Source of the DNA: Myxococcales bacterium
Lineage (GTDB): Bacteria > Myxococcota_A > UBA9160 > SMWR01
Direction of reading: 5' to 3'
Assembly: GCA_022572485.1 (NCBI GenBank)
Contig: JACZVU010000055.1
Span: 1 to 14,811, forward strand
DNA length: 14,811 nucleotides
Both the position numbers and the translations under genes were made by a program. The notes under the pieces are model-generated. The model saw only the letters and a list, made by a program, of their open reading frames with translations. It did no database searches and was not told the origin of the DNA. This document shows positions 1 to 7,346 of the stretch, piece after piece (the first letter of the stretch is position 1; each line of letters starts with the position of its first letter).

Positions 1-165
1 GCCGGGATCGCGCAGCAATTCGACGACCACCGAGGCAGGCTGCGTACCGACCAAAGCCCGTGCGCGAGCGGTCGCGACTTCGTCATCTGCAGACTCGACG
101 AACGCGGCTGCGCGTTGCATCGCGGCGGACGCTTCCACGCGCGGTTTCGCATCGGGCGCGTCCAT
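1..165 (-). CDS. Partial CDS, unknown protein (N-terminal 55 residues)
   Basis: The reading frame starts with ATG at 165-163 and stays open to the window edge. Its A is shared with the TGA stop of the upstream methyltransferase gene (TGATG junction), so the two are very likely cotranscribed and translationally coupled. The visible protein begins MDAPDAKPRVEASAAMQRAA and is rich in Ala, Val and acidic residues; it looks helical and has no signal peptide. I do not recognise a family from 55 residues. The one-base overlap with a good upstream gene is the main reason to believe it is real. Confidence 0.6.
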   Translation of the reverse strand, partial: MDAPDAKPRVEASAAMQRAAAFVESADDEVATARARALVGTQPASVVVELLRDPG

Positions 166-1334
166 CACGCCTGCATCAGCAGGCCCGTCAGATAATTCCC
201 CTCCGGGTGATCGATCGACACTGGATGATCGACAGGGGGGCCGAGTACGCGCAACACCTGCACCGCGCGGCTCGAATCCAGGGCGGCCCCAAACGCGATC
301 TTTCGGAAAAGATCGGCATCGATGTTATGCGAGCACGCGAAAGCAAGCAGATAAGCCCCCGGTGCGGATCGGGCGAGTGCGTAGAAAAGCGCGTCCTTAT
401 AAGCCCGTGACGCACGCGGGATGTCTCGACGATGTCTCGCGAACGGCGGCGGATCCACGACGACCAGATCGTACGACTCGCGGTCTTCGCGCAGAAAAGC
501 GTGAGCGTCCTGCTTGACGAAACGTGCGGGCAACCCAGGCGCATTCACGGCGAGATTTTCCTCTGCGAGCGCCAGCGCCGGAGCAGAACTTTCCACCAGG
601 GTCACAGCACTCGCCCCGCCGAGTGCCGCCGCGACCGAGAAACCACCCGAATACGAGAAGAGGTCGAGAACACGCCGTCCACTCGCGAGCGAAGCCACGA
701 GATCACGCGCGTCGCGCTGGTCGAGGTAGAAGCCGGTCTTTTGCCCTGCAATCACATCGATTCGATATCGCCGACCGCGTTCGCAGATTTCAAACGGACC
801 CTCGGGCGGCGCGCCCCAGAGCGACCCCTGCTCGATCGACATGCCTTCGCGCCGGGCTGCAGGGGCGTCGGCGCGCTCGAAACCGACACCCGCCCCGGTG
901 GCTTCGCGAAGTGCAGCGGCAATCCCTTTCCGACGCCGCTGCATCCCCACCGTCGTGATCTTCGCGACCACGACGTCTGCGTAGCGATCGACCACCAGGC
1001 CTGGCAGTCCATCGCCCTCCGCGTTCACGAGGCGCACGGCCTGCGTATCGCCCAGAAGTGGCTGCGCGGCTCGGCGCTCGACCGCGAGGCGGACCCGCTC
1101 GGCGATCAGATCGTCGTCCGGCGCCTCTTTGCCGATCGTGAGCACCCGAACCCGCAGCGCAGACGCGGGCGAGAGATGGCCGTAGCCCAAAACCTCACCC
1201 TCCGCCGACAGCACCCGCACCCAGCCCCCCGGCTCTTCGGCTCCCTCGATCCGATCAATGGCTCCGGAGAGAATCCAGGGATGACGGCGACGAATCGAGC
1301 GATCCCGTGTAGGTTTGAGGACGACATCGGTCAC
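165..1334 (-). CDS. rlmI: Class I rRNA large-subunit methyltransferase, RlmI/YccW-like (PUA + SAM domain)
   Basis: This 389-residue protein matches the length and layout of RlmI, which makes 5-methylcytosine at position 1962 of 23S rRNA using SAM in the cytoplasm. The N-terminus (about 1-75, with RRRHPWILSGAI) is the PUA RNA-binding domain. GQKTGFYLDQR lies just before SAM motif I, VLDLFSYSGG (222-231). Motif IV is DPPPF (294-298). A Cys in ACSH (C334) sits where the family has its conserved SCS cysteine. The start is GTG at 1334. No Shine-Dalgarno is visible, but TAGAGT lies 9 bases upstream, suggesting a leaderless transcript. The next gene overlaps its stop by one base. The family assignment is firm; the exact target base is inferred from homology. 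Confidence 0.88.
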   Translation of the reverse strand: MTDVVLKPTRDRSIRRRHPWILSGAIDRIEGAEEPGGWVRVLSAEGEVLGYGHLSPASALRVRVLTIGKEAPDDDLIAERVRLAVERRAAQPLLGDTQAVRLVNAEGDGLPGLVVDRYADVVVAKITTVGMQRRRKGIAAALREATGAGVGFERADAPAARREGMSIEQGSLWGAPPEGPFEICERGRRYRIDVIAGQKTGFYLDQRDARDLVASLASGRRVLDLFSYSGGFSVAAALGGASAVTLVESSAPALALAEENLAVNAPGLPARFVKQDAHAFLREDRESYDLVVVDPPPFARHRRDIPRASRAYKDALFYALARSAPGAYLLAFACSHNIDADLFRKIAFGAALDSSRAVQVLRVLGPPVDHPVSIDHPEGNYLTGLLMQA

Positions 1335-1343
1335 GAGAGCTGC

Positions 1344-1372
1344 ACTCTACGGACCTCCGGAGCATTCGCCAA
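1344..1372 (-). promoter_or_regulatory. Candidate promoter of the RlmI-like gene (leaderless)
   Basis: Read on the minus strand, TTGGCG (1372-1367) is followed after 17 bases by TAGAGT (1349-1344). Nine bases then separate the hexamer from the GTG start at 1334, so transcription would begin within about 3 bases of the start codon. Each hexamer matches the sigma-70 consensus at four of six positions. Confidence 0.4.
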
Positions 1373-1545
1373 CTTGTGGTTGGAAGAGCGATCTCCGGCG
1401 AAAGGGGGTTGGAGCCCTGGCGCTTGCGCAAGAGCACCTCGTTCGACCGCCACAAAAACCAGTATGGACGGCAACCCAATGGCCCAAGGCGGATTCAGAA
1501 CACCAACCGGCGACTGGACGGCCGGAACGAGAGAGGTCAAGGTAT

Positions 1546-2089
1546 ATGAGAGAGAGGCTGAGGGTGTTCCATCATCGGGCGGCGTTTTTGTGCGCAGCTT
1601 TTGCGCTCACGATCGCAGCGCCCGCCATTGCCGAAGATTCCGAGAAGCGCGGCACGCTGCGGGCGCGGGGATTGGAGGAATTCGATACGGACGGAGACGG
1701 GTACCTTTCCAAAGAAGAACAAGCTGCAGTGCGTGCAAAGCGCCACGAGCGGCGCCTCGAGGAATTCGACACGGACGGAGATGGGCACCTTTCCAAGGAA
1801 GAACAAATTGCAGCACGTGCGAAGCGCCACGAGCGGCGCCTCGAGGAATTCGACACGGACGGAGATGGAAAGGCTCTCCCACGAGGAACAACAAGCCGCC
1901 CAAGAGGAGCGTTCGCATCGAAGGGCCTGGAAATTGGAGCAATTTGACGCCGATGGCGACGGGAAACTGACAGGCGAAGAAAAGGAGCGGGCCGAGGCCG
2001 CGCGCAAGAAGCACCACAAGCGGCACAGACACGCCCCCGGCCACCAGCCCGCGGTGGACCATCACGACAACGCGCCCCAGGAGCCCTGA
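1546..2089 (+). CDS. Secreted EF-hand calcium-binding protein, interrupted by a one-base frameshift
   Basis: From ATG 1546 the protein has a signal peptide (RAAFLCAAFALTIAAPAIA, likely cleaved after A29), then canonical EF-hand loops DTDGDGYLSKEE (47-58) and DTDGDGHLSKEE (75-86), and the start of a third (D103). One extra G in the GG at 1872-1873 then throws the frame off, and plain translation ends at 1947 (133 residues). Removing one G restores DTDGDGKLSHEE, a fourth loop DADGDGKLTGEE (134-145) and a His-rich tail (HHKRHRHAPGHQ), ending at 2089: 180 residues in all. The D-x-D-x-D-G...E pattern is that of calcium ligands. The protein would be periplasmic or exported; its role is unknown. The extra base may be a sequencing error, recent inactivation or phase variation. 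GAGAGG and AAGG precede the start. Confidence 0.72.
1672..1869 (+). repeat. 84-bp tandem repeats encoding 28-residue EF-hand units
   Basis: Units begin at 1672, 1756 and 1840 (the last one cut by the frameshift). Each encodes LEEFDTDGDG followed by LSKEEQ and a basic helix ending RAKRHERR. Units two and three are nearly identical in DNA up to the frameshift, including third codon positions, which points to recent duplication. The diverged fourth EF hand, about 93 bp further on, is not part of the tight array. Confidence 0.85.
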
Positions 2090-2117
2090 TCACCGACGCG
2101 AGAACGGGCTCCTCTCA

Positions 2118-2162
2118 GCTTCGCGCTCCAGCCGCCCGCAAACGGCGGCTGGAGCGCGAAGC
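2118..2162. terminator. 19-bp perfect inverted repeat, likely terminator of the EF-hand gene
   Basis: GCTTCGCGCTCCAGCCGCC (2118-2136) is exactly complementary to 2144-2162, with a seven-base loop (CGCAAAC). It lies 29 bases after the EF-hand stop and 53 bases before the next start. It is followed by ATTCCATTTCT, which is only weakly T-rich, so it may stop transcription or protect an RNA 3' end rather than act as a textbook intrinsic terminator. Confidence 0.6.
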
Positions 2163-2215
2163 ATTCCATTTCTCGGGTCGCTCGAGCGACTGAACACCTA
2201 CACCGGGGAACTGCT

Positions 2216-4279
2216 TTGTCCGACCGCGAGCCACAGAAACCCACCAATCGCCTCTCCGAAGAGGCCAGCGCATACTTGCGCCAACACATGGACAACCCGG
2301 TCGACTGGTATCCGTGGGGACGCGAGGCGCTCGATCGCGCCGCAGCAGAGGACAAACCGCTGCTCGTCTCCATCGGCTACAGCGCGTGTCACTGGTGCCA
2401 CGTGATGGAGCGCGAATCCTTCGAAGATCCCACCACCGCCGCGCTGATGAACAAACTCTTCGTCTGCATCAAGGTCGACCGGGAAGAGCGCCCGGATCTC
2501 GACCAGATCTACATGGACGCGGTAACGCGCATGGTGGGACACGGCGGTTGGCCACTCACTGTTTTCTGCAAACCCGGTGGCGAGCCATTCTACGGAGGCA
2601 GCTACTTTCCGCCGGAACCGCGCCACGGCATGCTCTCCTTCCGGCAGTTGCTCACGGGGGTGGCGGACGCCTATGGCAACCGACGCGATGAGGTGGAAGT
2701 TACGGTCGGCCGGATCATTCGAGCCCTCGATCCATCCACCGCTGGGGGTGGCGGGGAGACGCCCGGAGCGAAAACCGTCATCGAAGCGGCGCGCGGACTG
2801 CTGCGGGCCGCGGACCGGATGCACGGAGGCTTCGGGGCAGCTCCGAAGTTTCCGACCCCGACCTACCTCGACCTTCTGCTCGCCGCCGCCGACGTGTTAC
2901 CCGCCGATGAAGCGAAGGACGCCGTTTCACACGTCGCCCTCAGCTGTCGCGAAATGGCCCGGGGAGGCGTCTACGACCACATCGGAGGCGGGTTTCACCG
3001 CTACGCGGTCGACGCGCATTGGGGCATCCCTCACTTCGAAAAGATGCTCTACGACCAGGGTCAGCTGCTGCGGGTCTACGCGGAAACTTGGCGCCGCACC
3101 GGGCATTGCAACGAGGCACTGATCTGGCCGATCCGAGAAACCGTCGACTTTCTCCGGCGAGAGATGGCCGCCCCGGATGGCGGCTTCTACGCGAGCCTCG
3201 ACGCCGACAGCGAAGGCGAAGAGGGAACATTCTACGTCTGGAAACCCGACGAAATTGCCCGCGTACTCGGCGAGGAGCGGGCCATCGCGTTCGACACCGC
3301 CTATGGCGTGACCGTTGCGGGAAATTTCGAAGGCGCTGCAACGGTCTTGCGCGAGAAGACTGGTGACTCCCGCAGCCGCTTCGCGGAAGAGCGCGAAGCA
3401 CTGCGACAAACGCGAAACGCGCGGATTGCGCCCGGGACCGACCGAAAGCGCCTGACGGCCTGGAACAGCATGGTGATCTCTGGCCTCGCGCGCGCGGGAA
3501 GCCTTCTCGACGACGACGAAATGTTGGGCGACGCAGCGGCGGCGGCAGATTTCGTGCTGGAAAAGCTGACCGGCAACGATGGGCGGCTGCTGCGGACCTA
3601 CGATCTCGGCCGCGCGCGGATTCCCGCTTTTCTCGACGATCTCGCCGGAATGCTCGAAGCCTGCCTCGACCTCCAGCGCGCTGGCGCAGGCGAGCGATTC
3701 TTCGCCGCAGCGCTGCGCTTTGCGGACGACATCGCGACCCGGTTCTTTGACGAAGAGGCATCCGATCTCTTTCTCACTCCGAGAGATGGCGAGCCGCTGG
3801 TGGTTCGGCCGCGCTCGGACCACGACGGAGCGACGCCTCATTCGGCGGGCCTGGCCGCGATGGGCTTGCTTCGCGTGGGCTCGCTCGCGGGTCGTAGCGA
3901 CCTGCGAAGCCTTGCCGACCGCGTGCTCCGGACCTACGCATCGCGCCTGGAGCACTCACCCGAAGTCCTGCCCACCTTGGCCCGCGCCGCCCTCGTCGCA
4001 GAGCGCGGCCTCTCGGTGGCGGTGATCGTCGGCGATCCGGAAGATGCGGCGACCCGAGCGCTGGCCACGCGGGCGCGCGCTGCGCTCCGCCCGGAAGATG
4101 CCGTGCTCGTCGTGCAACCCGAATCCCGCGTCAAACCCGGCACATCGCCCATCGGTGTCGATCCTCATTGGATCACCGGTCGAGAGCTGGTGAACGATCG
4201 CCCGACCGCCTACGTTTGTCGCGGTGTGGAGTGCTCGCTGCCCGCACTTTCACCCGACGAGTTGACGGCACTCTGCTAG
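2216..4279 (+). CDS. Thioredoxin-domain protein of the SPATA20/YyaL (DUF255) family
   Basis: This 687-residue protein is full length for the family. The N-terminus holds the family signature [25 protein letters not shown] and a thioredoxin-like domain with a C58-H-W-C61 redox motif in [21 protein letters not shown] long middle and C-terminal part (from about residue 190) contains [17 protein letters not shown] and HFEKMLYDQ, typical of the (alpha/alpha)6-barrel half. No signal peptide is visible, so it is probably cytoplasmic. The start is TTG 2216 with GGGGAA 5 bases before it; the first ATG (2288) would delete part of the conserved N-terminus. The family is conserved from bacteria to human SPATA20, but its reaction is not established. 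It is followed on the same strand by the DHS-like gene after 57 bases. Confidence 0.92.
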   Translation: MSDREPQKPTNRLSEEASAYLRQHMDNPVDWYPWGREALDRAAAEDKPLLVSIGYSACHWCHVMERESFEDPTTAALMNKLFVCIKVDREERPDLDQIYMDAVTRMVGHGGWPLTVFCKPGGEPFYGGSYFPPEPRHGMLSFRQLLTGVADAYGNRRDEVEVTVGRIIRALDPSTAGGGGETPGAKTVIEAARGLLRAADRMHGGFGAAPKFPTPTYLDLLLAAADVLPADEAKDAVSHVALSCREMARGGVYDHIGGGFHRYAVDAHWGIPHFEKMLYDQGQLLRVYAETWRRTGHCNEALIWPIRETVDFLRREMAAPDGGFYASLDADSEGEEGTFYVWKPDEIARVLGEERAIAFDTAYGVTVAGNFEGAATVLREKTGDSRSRFAEEREALRQTRNARIAPGTDRKRLTAWNSMVISGLARAGSLLDDDEMLGDAAAAADFVLEKLTGNDGRLLRTYDLGRARIPAFLDDLAGMLEACLDLQRAGAGERFFAAALRFADDIATRFFDEEASDLFLTPRDGEPLVVRPRSDHDGATPHSAGLAAMGLLRVGSLAGRSDLRSLADRVLRTYASRLEHSPEVLPTLARAALVAERGLSVAVIVGDPEDAATRALATRARAALRPEDAVLVVQPESRVKPGTSPIGVDPHWITGRELVNDRPTAYVCRGVECSLPALSPDELTALC

Positions 4280-4336
4280 GGTGCACGCCCAATTAACTGA
4301 GGTCCACGCCCCAATCGACTCCGGCGGAATCGCTCA

Positions 4337-5389
4337 ATGCCCGACGCTCGCGACGAAAGCAAATACGGAACCGGCTACGATGACGGGCTGACGCCCCTCG
4401 TGCCCCTCGATCCCAACCAGGCCACCAGTATCGACGCTCTCGTGCGTGCGATGGCCAAGACCGCCTTCGGAGGTCGCCGCCTAGGAGAGGCCGCAGACGT
4501 GCTCGAGGAGATGATCCGCGACCGCGATTGTTTCCGGGTCGTCACGGTATCCGGCGCGATGACCGTCGCAAAACAGGGATTGTTGCTCTGCGAGATGATC
4601 GAACGGGGCTGGGTACAAGCCCTCGTGGCAACCGGGGCGCTGATGACCCACGGCCTGACCGAGGGCGCGGGCTTGCTGCACTTCCAGCACCGCACCGACA
4701 TGCGGGACGAAGACCTCTACGGTCGAGGTTACAACCGGATCTACGACACGATCGAACTCGAAAAGAATCTCGACGATGTCGAACTGATCCTGCAGCGTGC
4801 CCTGTCCGAGCTACCGGAGGGGACCACGCTTTCGAGCCGCATGATCTGCGAACTCCTCGGCCGCGATCTGCAAAAGCACAGTCCGGCTCGCGGCATCCTC
4901 AAGAGCGCGGTCGCACACGATGTCCCGGTCTTCGTTCCGGCCTTCACCGATTCCGAGCTCGGCCTCGACATGAGCATCCACAACCACCTGCGCGCCCAGA
5001 AGGGCGAAAGCACCTTCCAATTCGACCCTTTCCTCGATCTCGACGATTTTGCGAACCGCGTCCGTCAACACGATACGCTGGGCATCTTCACCATCGGTGG
5101 CGGCGTACCTCGCAACTGGGCCCAGCAGGTCGGGCCTTACCTCGAGATCCTGCGCGCGCGGCTCGGGAACTCGGATCCGGTGCGCCGCTACCGCTACGCG
5201 GTCCGAATCTGCCCCGAGCCCGAGCACTGGGGAGGCCTTTCGGGTTGCGCGTACAGCGAGGGCGTCTCGTGGGGAAAGTTCGTACCCGAATCCGAGGGCG
5301 GCCGTTTCGCGGAGGTCTTCGCCGACGCGACCATCGCGTGGCCGATGATCGTCCGAGCCGTCATCGAGCGACTCGACGCGAACCCCTGA
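4337..5389 (+). CDS. Deoxyhypusine synthase-like protein (DHS/homospermidine synthase family)
   Basis: The 350 residues include nearly every block of the DHS family: VTVSGAMTVAKQGLLL, TGALMTHGLTEG, YGRGYNRIYD, VFVPAFTDSELGLDMSIHNH, FTIGGGVPRNWAQQ and the active-site block GVSWGKF. K314, 36 residues from the C-terminus, aligns with the lysine (K329 in human) that carries the aminobutyl intermediate in true DHS. Known members use NAD+ and spermidine to modify eIF5A in eukaryotes and archaea. Bacteria lack that eIF5A pathway, and relatives such as plant homospermidine synthase transfer the aminobutyl group to putrescine. A polyamine product such as homospermidine is therefore the likeliest inference here. 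A weak GGCGGA precedes the ATG. It is probably cotranscribed with its same-strand neighbours. Confidence 0.9.
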   Translation: MPDARDESKYGTGYDDGLTPLVPLDPNQATSIDALVRAMAKTAFGGRRLGEAADVLEEMIRDRDCFRVVTVSGAMTVAKQGLLLCEMIERGWVQALVATGALMTHGLTEGAGLLHFQHRTDMRDEDLYGRGYNRIYDTIELEKNLDDVELILQRALSELPEGTTLSSRMICELLGRDLQKHSPARGILKSAVAHDVPVFVPAFTDSELGLDMSIHNHLRAQKGESTFQFDPFLDLDDFANRVRQHDTLGIFTIGGGVPRNWAQQVGPYLEILRARLGNSDPVRRYRYAVRICPEPEHWGGLSGCAYSEGVSWGKFVPESEGGRFAEVFADATIAWPMIVRAVIERLDANP

Positions 5390-5465
5390 ACGCCCTGCCC
5401 CACAGTCGACAACAAAAAGGGCCTGGCGCGCAGGCCGTCTTCCGAACCACCGGAGGGTTTACCGG

Positions 5466-5960
5466 TTGCAACGTTTCGCGCTTTCGATCATCAGCCTGAG
5501 CTTTCTGTTCGCCTGCGCGGGGCCATCGACTTCGCCCGCACCCAGCGAACTCGCGGCCGCCTATCAGTCGGCCGGGCGCCTCCAGGAAGCCTCCCGCGAA
5601 ATTGAACTCGCAATTCGAGCGCGCCCTCGGAACACCTCACTGCGGCGCCAGGCGGCGCGGATCTACGTCGAGGCAGACCGCGCGGATCGCGCCGTCGAAC
5701 ACCTCGAAGCAGCGATCCAGCTCGCGCCACGCGATGGTGTGCTCTGGATTGACCTCGCTGAAATCGAGCGGGATCGCGAGAACATCGCGGATGCCTACGT
5801 CGCCTACCGCCGTGCCTCGGCACTCGCACCGACGGATGTGAGAGCGATCTCCGGGCTCGCCCTGTCTGCGGAAAATCTGGGTTTTTACGAAGAGGCGCGC
5901 GACGCCTATGAGAAATGGGCCGAGCTGAAGCGGAGCTTCGGGCCCGAAGCGAGCGAATAG
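5466..5960 (+). CDS. TPR-repeat lipoprotein
   Basis: The 164-residue protein starts with TTG at 5466, preceded by a clear GGAGGG about 8 bases upstream. It begins with a lipoprotein signal, MQRFALSIISLSFLFAC, with lipobox LFAC and lipidated Cys17, followed by a Ser/Pro linker. The rest is about four 34-residue tetratricopeptide units: AAAYQSAGRLQEASREIELA, then RIYVEADRADRAVEHLEAAI, DLAEIERDRENIADAYVAYR and LALSAENLGFYEEARDAYEK. TPRs mediate protein-protein contacts, so this is likely a membrane-anchored scaffold facing the periplasm; the partner is unknown. It follows the DHS-like gene by 76 bases and may be in the same transcript. Its last codons include a perfect 16-bp palindrome (5935-5950). 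Confidence 0.83.
   Translation: MQRFALSIISLSFLFACAGPSTSPAPSELAAAYQSAGRLQEASREIELAIRARPRNTSLRRQAARIYVEADRADRAVEHLEAAIQLAPRDGVLWIDLAEIERDRENIADAYVAYRRASALAPTDVRAISGLALSAENLGFYEEARDAYEKWAELKRSFGPEASE
5935..5950. terminator. 16-bp palindrome at the 3' end of the TPR gene
   Basis: GCTTCGGGCCCGAAGC is a perfect palindrome inside the last codons of the lipoprotein gene, ending 10 bases before the gene's end. It could fold into a six-pair stem with a GGCC loop. No T-run follows on either strand, so a terminator role between the two convergent genes is only a possibility. Confidence 0.25.
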
Positions 5961-5967
5961 GCGACGC

Positions 5968-6023
5968 CCAACCGAAACAACACCCATTGAACCAATCGAA
6001 ACAACACCCATTGAGTCAATCGG
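5968..6023. repeat. 24-bp tandem repeat between convergent genes (two copies plus a partial third)
   Basis: Copies at 5968-5991 and 5992-6015 share the core CGAAACAACACCCATTGA and differ at 2 of 24 positions (the fifth and last bases). A partial third unit (TCAATCGG) follows. The end of copy two and the partial unit form ATTGAGTCAAT, an 11-base dyad. The array occupies most of the 82 bases between the TPR gene and the acyl-CoA dehydrogenase stop. It is not a plausible coding sequence. Function unknown. Confidence 0.8.
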
Positions 6024-6042
6024 CCCCAAGCGAGGAGCGGCG

Positions 6043-7233
6043 TCAGATCTGCGACGGGTTGCGGCAGAGATCGCTCGCGAGATTCTTCTGGTGGGCCTCG
6101 AGCGTGCCGCCGCCAATCTCCAACAGCTTCGCGTCTCGCCACAGCCGCTCGACAACGTATTCGCCCATATAGCCGTAGCCGCCGAGCACCTGAATCGCAG
6201 CGTCGGCAGCTCGCTTGCCGACCTGAGACGCAAACAATTTTGCGGCGTCCGCTCCAACGCGTTGACCGGCGACCTCGAGATCGATGTGACGAGCCGTTTC
6301 GTAGACGACCGCCCGCGCGGCGCGATATTCCGAGAAGCTCTCTGCAATATGGCGTTGGATCTGCCCGTGCTCTCGAATCAGAACACCGAACGTCTTGCGG
6401 TTGTTTGCGTGGGCGATCATCACCTCGATACAGCGCTTCGCGATTCCGACAGACATGGCGGCGAGGGTGAGCCGTTCGATCTCCAGGTTGCGCATCATCG
6501 AGAGGATTCCGGCGCCTTCGTCACCGAGGCGGTTGGCGACGGGGACGCGCACGGAGTCGAAGATCAACTCCGAGGTGAACGATGCACGCATGCCGAGTTT
6601 ATCCCGACATTTCTGGCCGAGGCGAAACCCATCCATACCGCGTTCGACGACGAAGGAAGAAAGGCTGCCCTCGCCGGTGGCCGCGTAAACCACGAAGGCA
6701 TCGCCGAGCGTTTCTTCATCGATGCCGCCGTTGGTGATGAACATCTTGATCCCATCGAGTACGTACACGTCCCCGTCTCGACGTGCGCGTGTCCGCATCG
6801 CGAGCACATCGGTGCCGACCTCGGGTTCCGTCATGCACAGGCCACCAATCCACTCACCCGAAACCGCGAGCGGCAGGATGCGGCGCTTCAGCGCATCCTC
6901 TCCATTGACCTGGATGTTCTGGGCGAAGAGAACCGAGTGGGCGAGCACGGACAGCGCGAAACCCGGATCCGAACCCGAAATGGCCTCGTAGACCTGAACA
7001 GCCGCCGTGGCTCCGAGATCGGAACCTCCGTATTCTTCGCTGATCGTGATACCGAGAAACCCCAATTCACCCGCGCGCCGGAACAGCGCGTGGTTGAAGC
7101 TCTCGGTGCGATCGTGTTCGGCGGCCTGCGATTCCACTTCGCGGCTGACAAACTCGCGCAGCGTTTCGCCGAGCAGGCCGTGCAGCGGTGTCGGCGCGAA
7201 GAGATCGAACCGACGCGAGTCGCTCTCATCCAT
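6043..7233 (-). CDS. Acyl-CoA dehydrogenase, isovaleryl-CoA dehydrogenase-type active site
   Basis: This 396-residue protein has the full acyl-CoA dehydrogenase fold: an N-terminal helical domain with GFLGITISEEYGG (58-70), the flavin/substrate block CMTEPEVGTD (133-142), and the C-terminal helices with IQVLGGYGYMGEYVVERLWR. These enzymes oxidise acyl-CoA to enoyl-CoA with FAD and pass electrons to ETF in the cytoplasm. The usual catalytic Glu of the EGT motif is Gly here (G375, in LEIGGGT). Instead E253 in LEIERL aligns with the catalytic Glu of isovaleryl-CoA dehydrogenase. A branched or longer acyl substrate is therefore plausible but not proven. No leucine-degradation genes are nearby. 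The ATG start has no Shine-Dalgarno; TAGACT sits 9 bases upstream. Confidence 0.92.
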   Translation of the reverse strand: MDESDSRRFDLFAPTPLHGLLGETLREFVSREVESQAAEHDRTESFNHALFRRAGELGFLGITISEEYGGSDLGATAAVQVYEAISGSDPGFALSVLAHSVLFAQNIQVNGEDALKRRILPLAVSGEWIGGLCMTEPEVGTDVLAMRTRARRDGDVYVLDGIKMFITNGGIDEETLGDAFVVYAATGEGSLSSFVVERGMDGFRLGQKCRDKLGMRASFTSELIFDSVRVPVANRLGDEGAGILSMMRNLEIERLTLAAMSVGIAKRCIEVMIAHANNRKTFGVLIREHGQIQRHIAESFSEYRAARAVVYETARHIDLEVAGQRVGADAAKLFASQVGKRAADAAIQVLGGYGYMGEYVVERLWRDAKLLEIGGGTLEAHQKNLASDLCRNPSQI

Positions 7234-7242
7234 CGAGCGCTC

Positions 7243-7248
7243 AGTCTA
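7243..7248 (-). promoter_or_regulatory. Candidate -10 element of the acyl-CoA dehydrogenase gene
   Basis: Read on the minus strand, TAGACT lies 9 bases before the ATG at 7233, the same spacing seen at the RlmI-like gene. No convincing -35 hexamer or ribosome binding site accompanies it. If it is used, the transcript would be leaderless or nearly so. Confidence 0.35.
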
Positions 7249-7280
7249 GCGGGTGGGTGGTATCCGCGCAGGGATGCCGG

Positions 7281-7296
7281 TTAACAGCGTCGTTAA
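7281..7296. promoter_or_regulatory. TTAAC-N6-GTTAA dyad between divergent genes
   Basis: TTAAC (7281-7285) and GTTAA (7292-7296) form an inverted repeat with a six-base spacer. It stands out as A/T-rich in a G/C-rich intergenic region (7234-7346) between the acyl-CoA dehydrogenase and PAS genes. The size and symmetry suit a dimeric regulator such as TetR or MarR types. It could equally be an A/T-rich promoter segment (TAAAAT at 7294-7299). No regulator gene is adjacent. Confidence 0.25.
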
Positions 7297-7334
7297 AATT
7301 TTCGAACCCTTGTGGGCGCGCAATGCATGCCGGC

Positions 7335-7340
7335 TACACT
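7335..7340 (+). promoter_or_regulatory. Candidate -10 element of the PAS gene
   Basis: TACACT ends 6 bases before the GTG at 7347, the spacing expected between a -10 element and the transcription start. That would place the first RNA base at or next to the GTG. The best upstream -35 candidate, TTGTGG (7310-7315), is 19 bases away, which is long. This element is the main argument for choosing GTG 7347 over ATG 7323. Confidence 0.3.
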
Positions 7341-7346
7341 GCGCAC

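Noticed and set aside
1390..1480. tRNA-like stretch on the minus strand (GGCTCCAACCCC before TTTCGCCGGAGA)
   Set aside because: It loosely resembles a tRNA T-arm and acceptor end, but the TTC of the T-loop and a matching 5' acceptor strand are missing, and no cloverleaf can be drawn.
1864..1880. Programmed ribosomal frameshift at the EF-hand gene
   Set aside because: Restoring the frame needs the ribosome to skip a base at GGA-AAG-GCT, which is not a known slippery site, and there is no nearby stop codon or ribosome-site-like stimulator. A sequencing error or mutation is simpler.
432..1970. Long plus-strand open frame (512 residues) across the methyltransferase and EF-hand genes
   Set aside because: It runs antisense to the well-supported RlmI-like gene and out of frame with the EF-hand gene. 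Its translation is Arg/His/Pro-rich with no motifs, as expected from GC-rich shadow frames.
1390..2162. Shared GGTTGGAGC / GGCTGGAGC segments near 1407 and 2145 as a dispersed repeat family
   Set aside because: The similarity covers only about ten bases and does not extend into the hairpin arms; likely chance in G/C-rich DNA.
4262..4282. TTGACG and TAGGGT near the end of the SPATA20-like gene as a promoter for the DHS-like gene
   Set aside because: The hexamers are only 9 bases apart, far too close for a sigma-70 promoter, and no sigma-54 pattern fits.
5420..5436. GGCCTG-N5-CAGGCC hairpin between the DHS-like and TPR genes as a terminator
   Set aside because: The stem is only six pairs with no T-run, and it lies just before a good ribosome site; too weak to call.
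5968..6023. Possible CRISPR array from the 24-bp repeats
   Set aside because: The copies are directly adjacent with no spacers, and there are no cas genes.
6091..7284. Plus-strand open frame (397 residues) opposite the acyl-CoA dehydrogenase
   Set aside because: It mirrors a gene with full family motifs and shows no domain of its own; high G+C keeps the antisense frame open.
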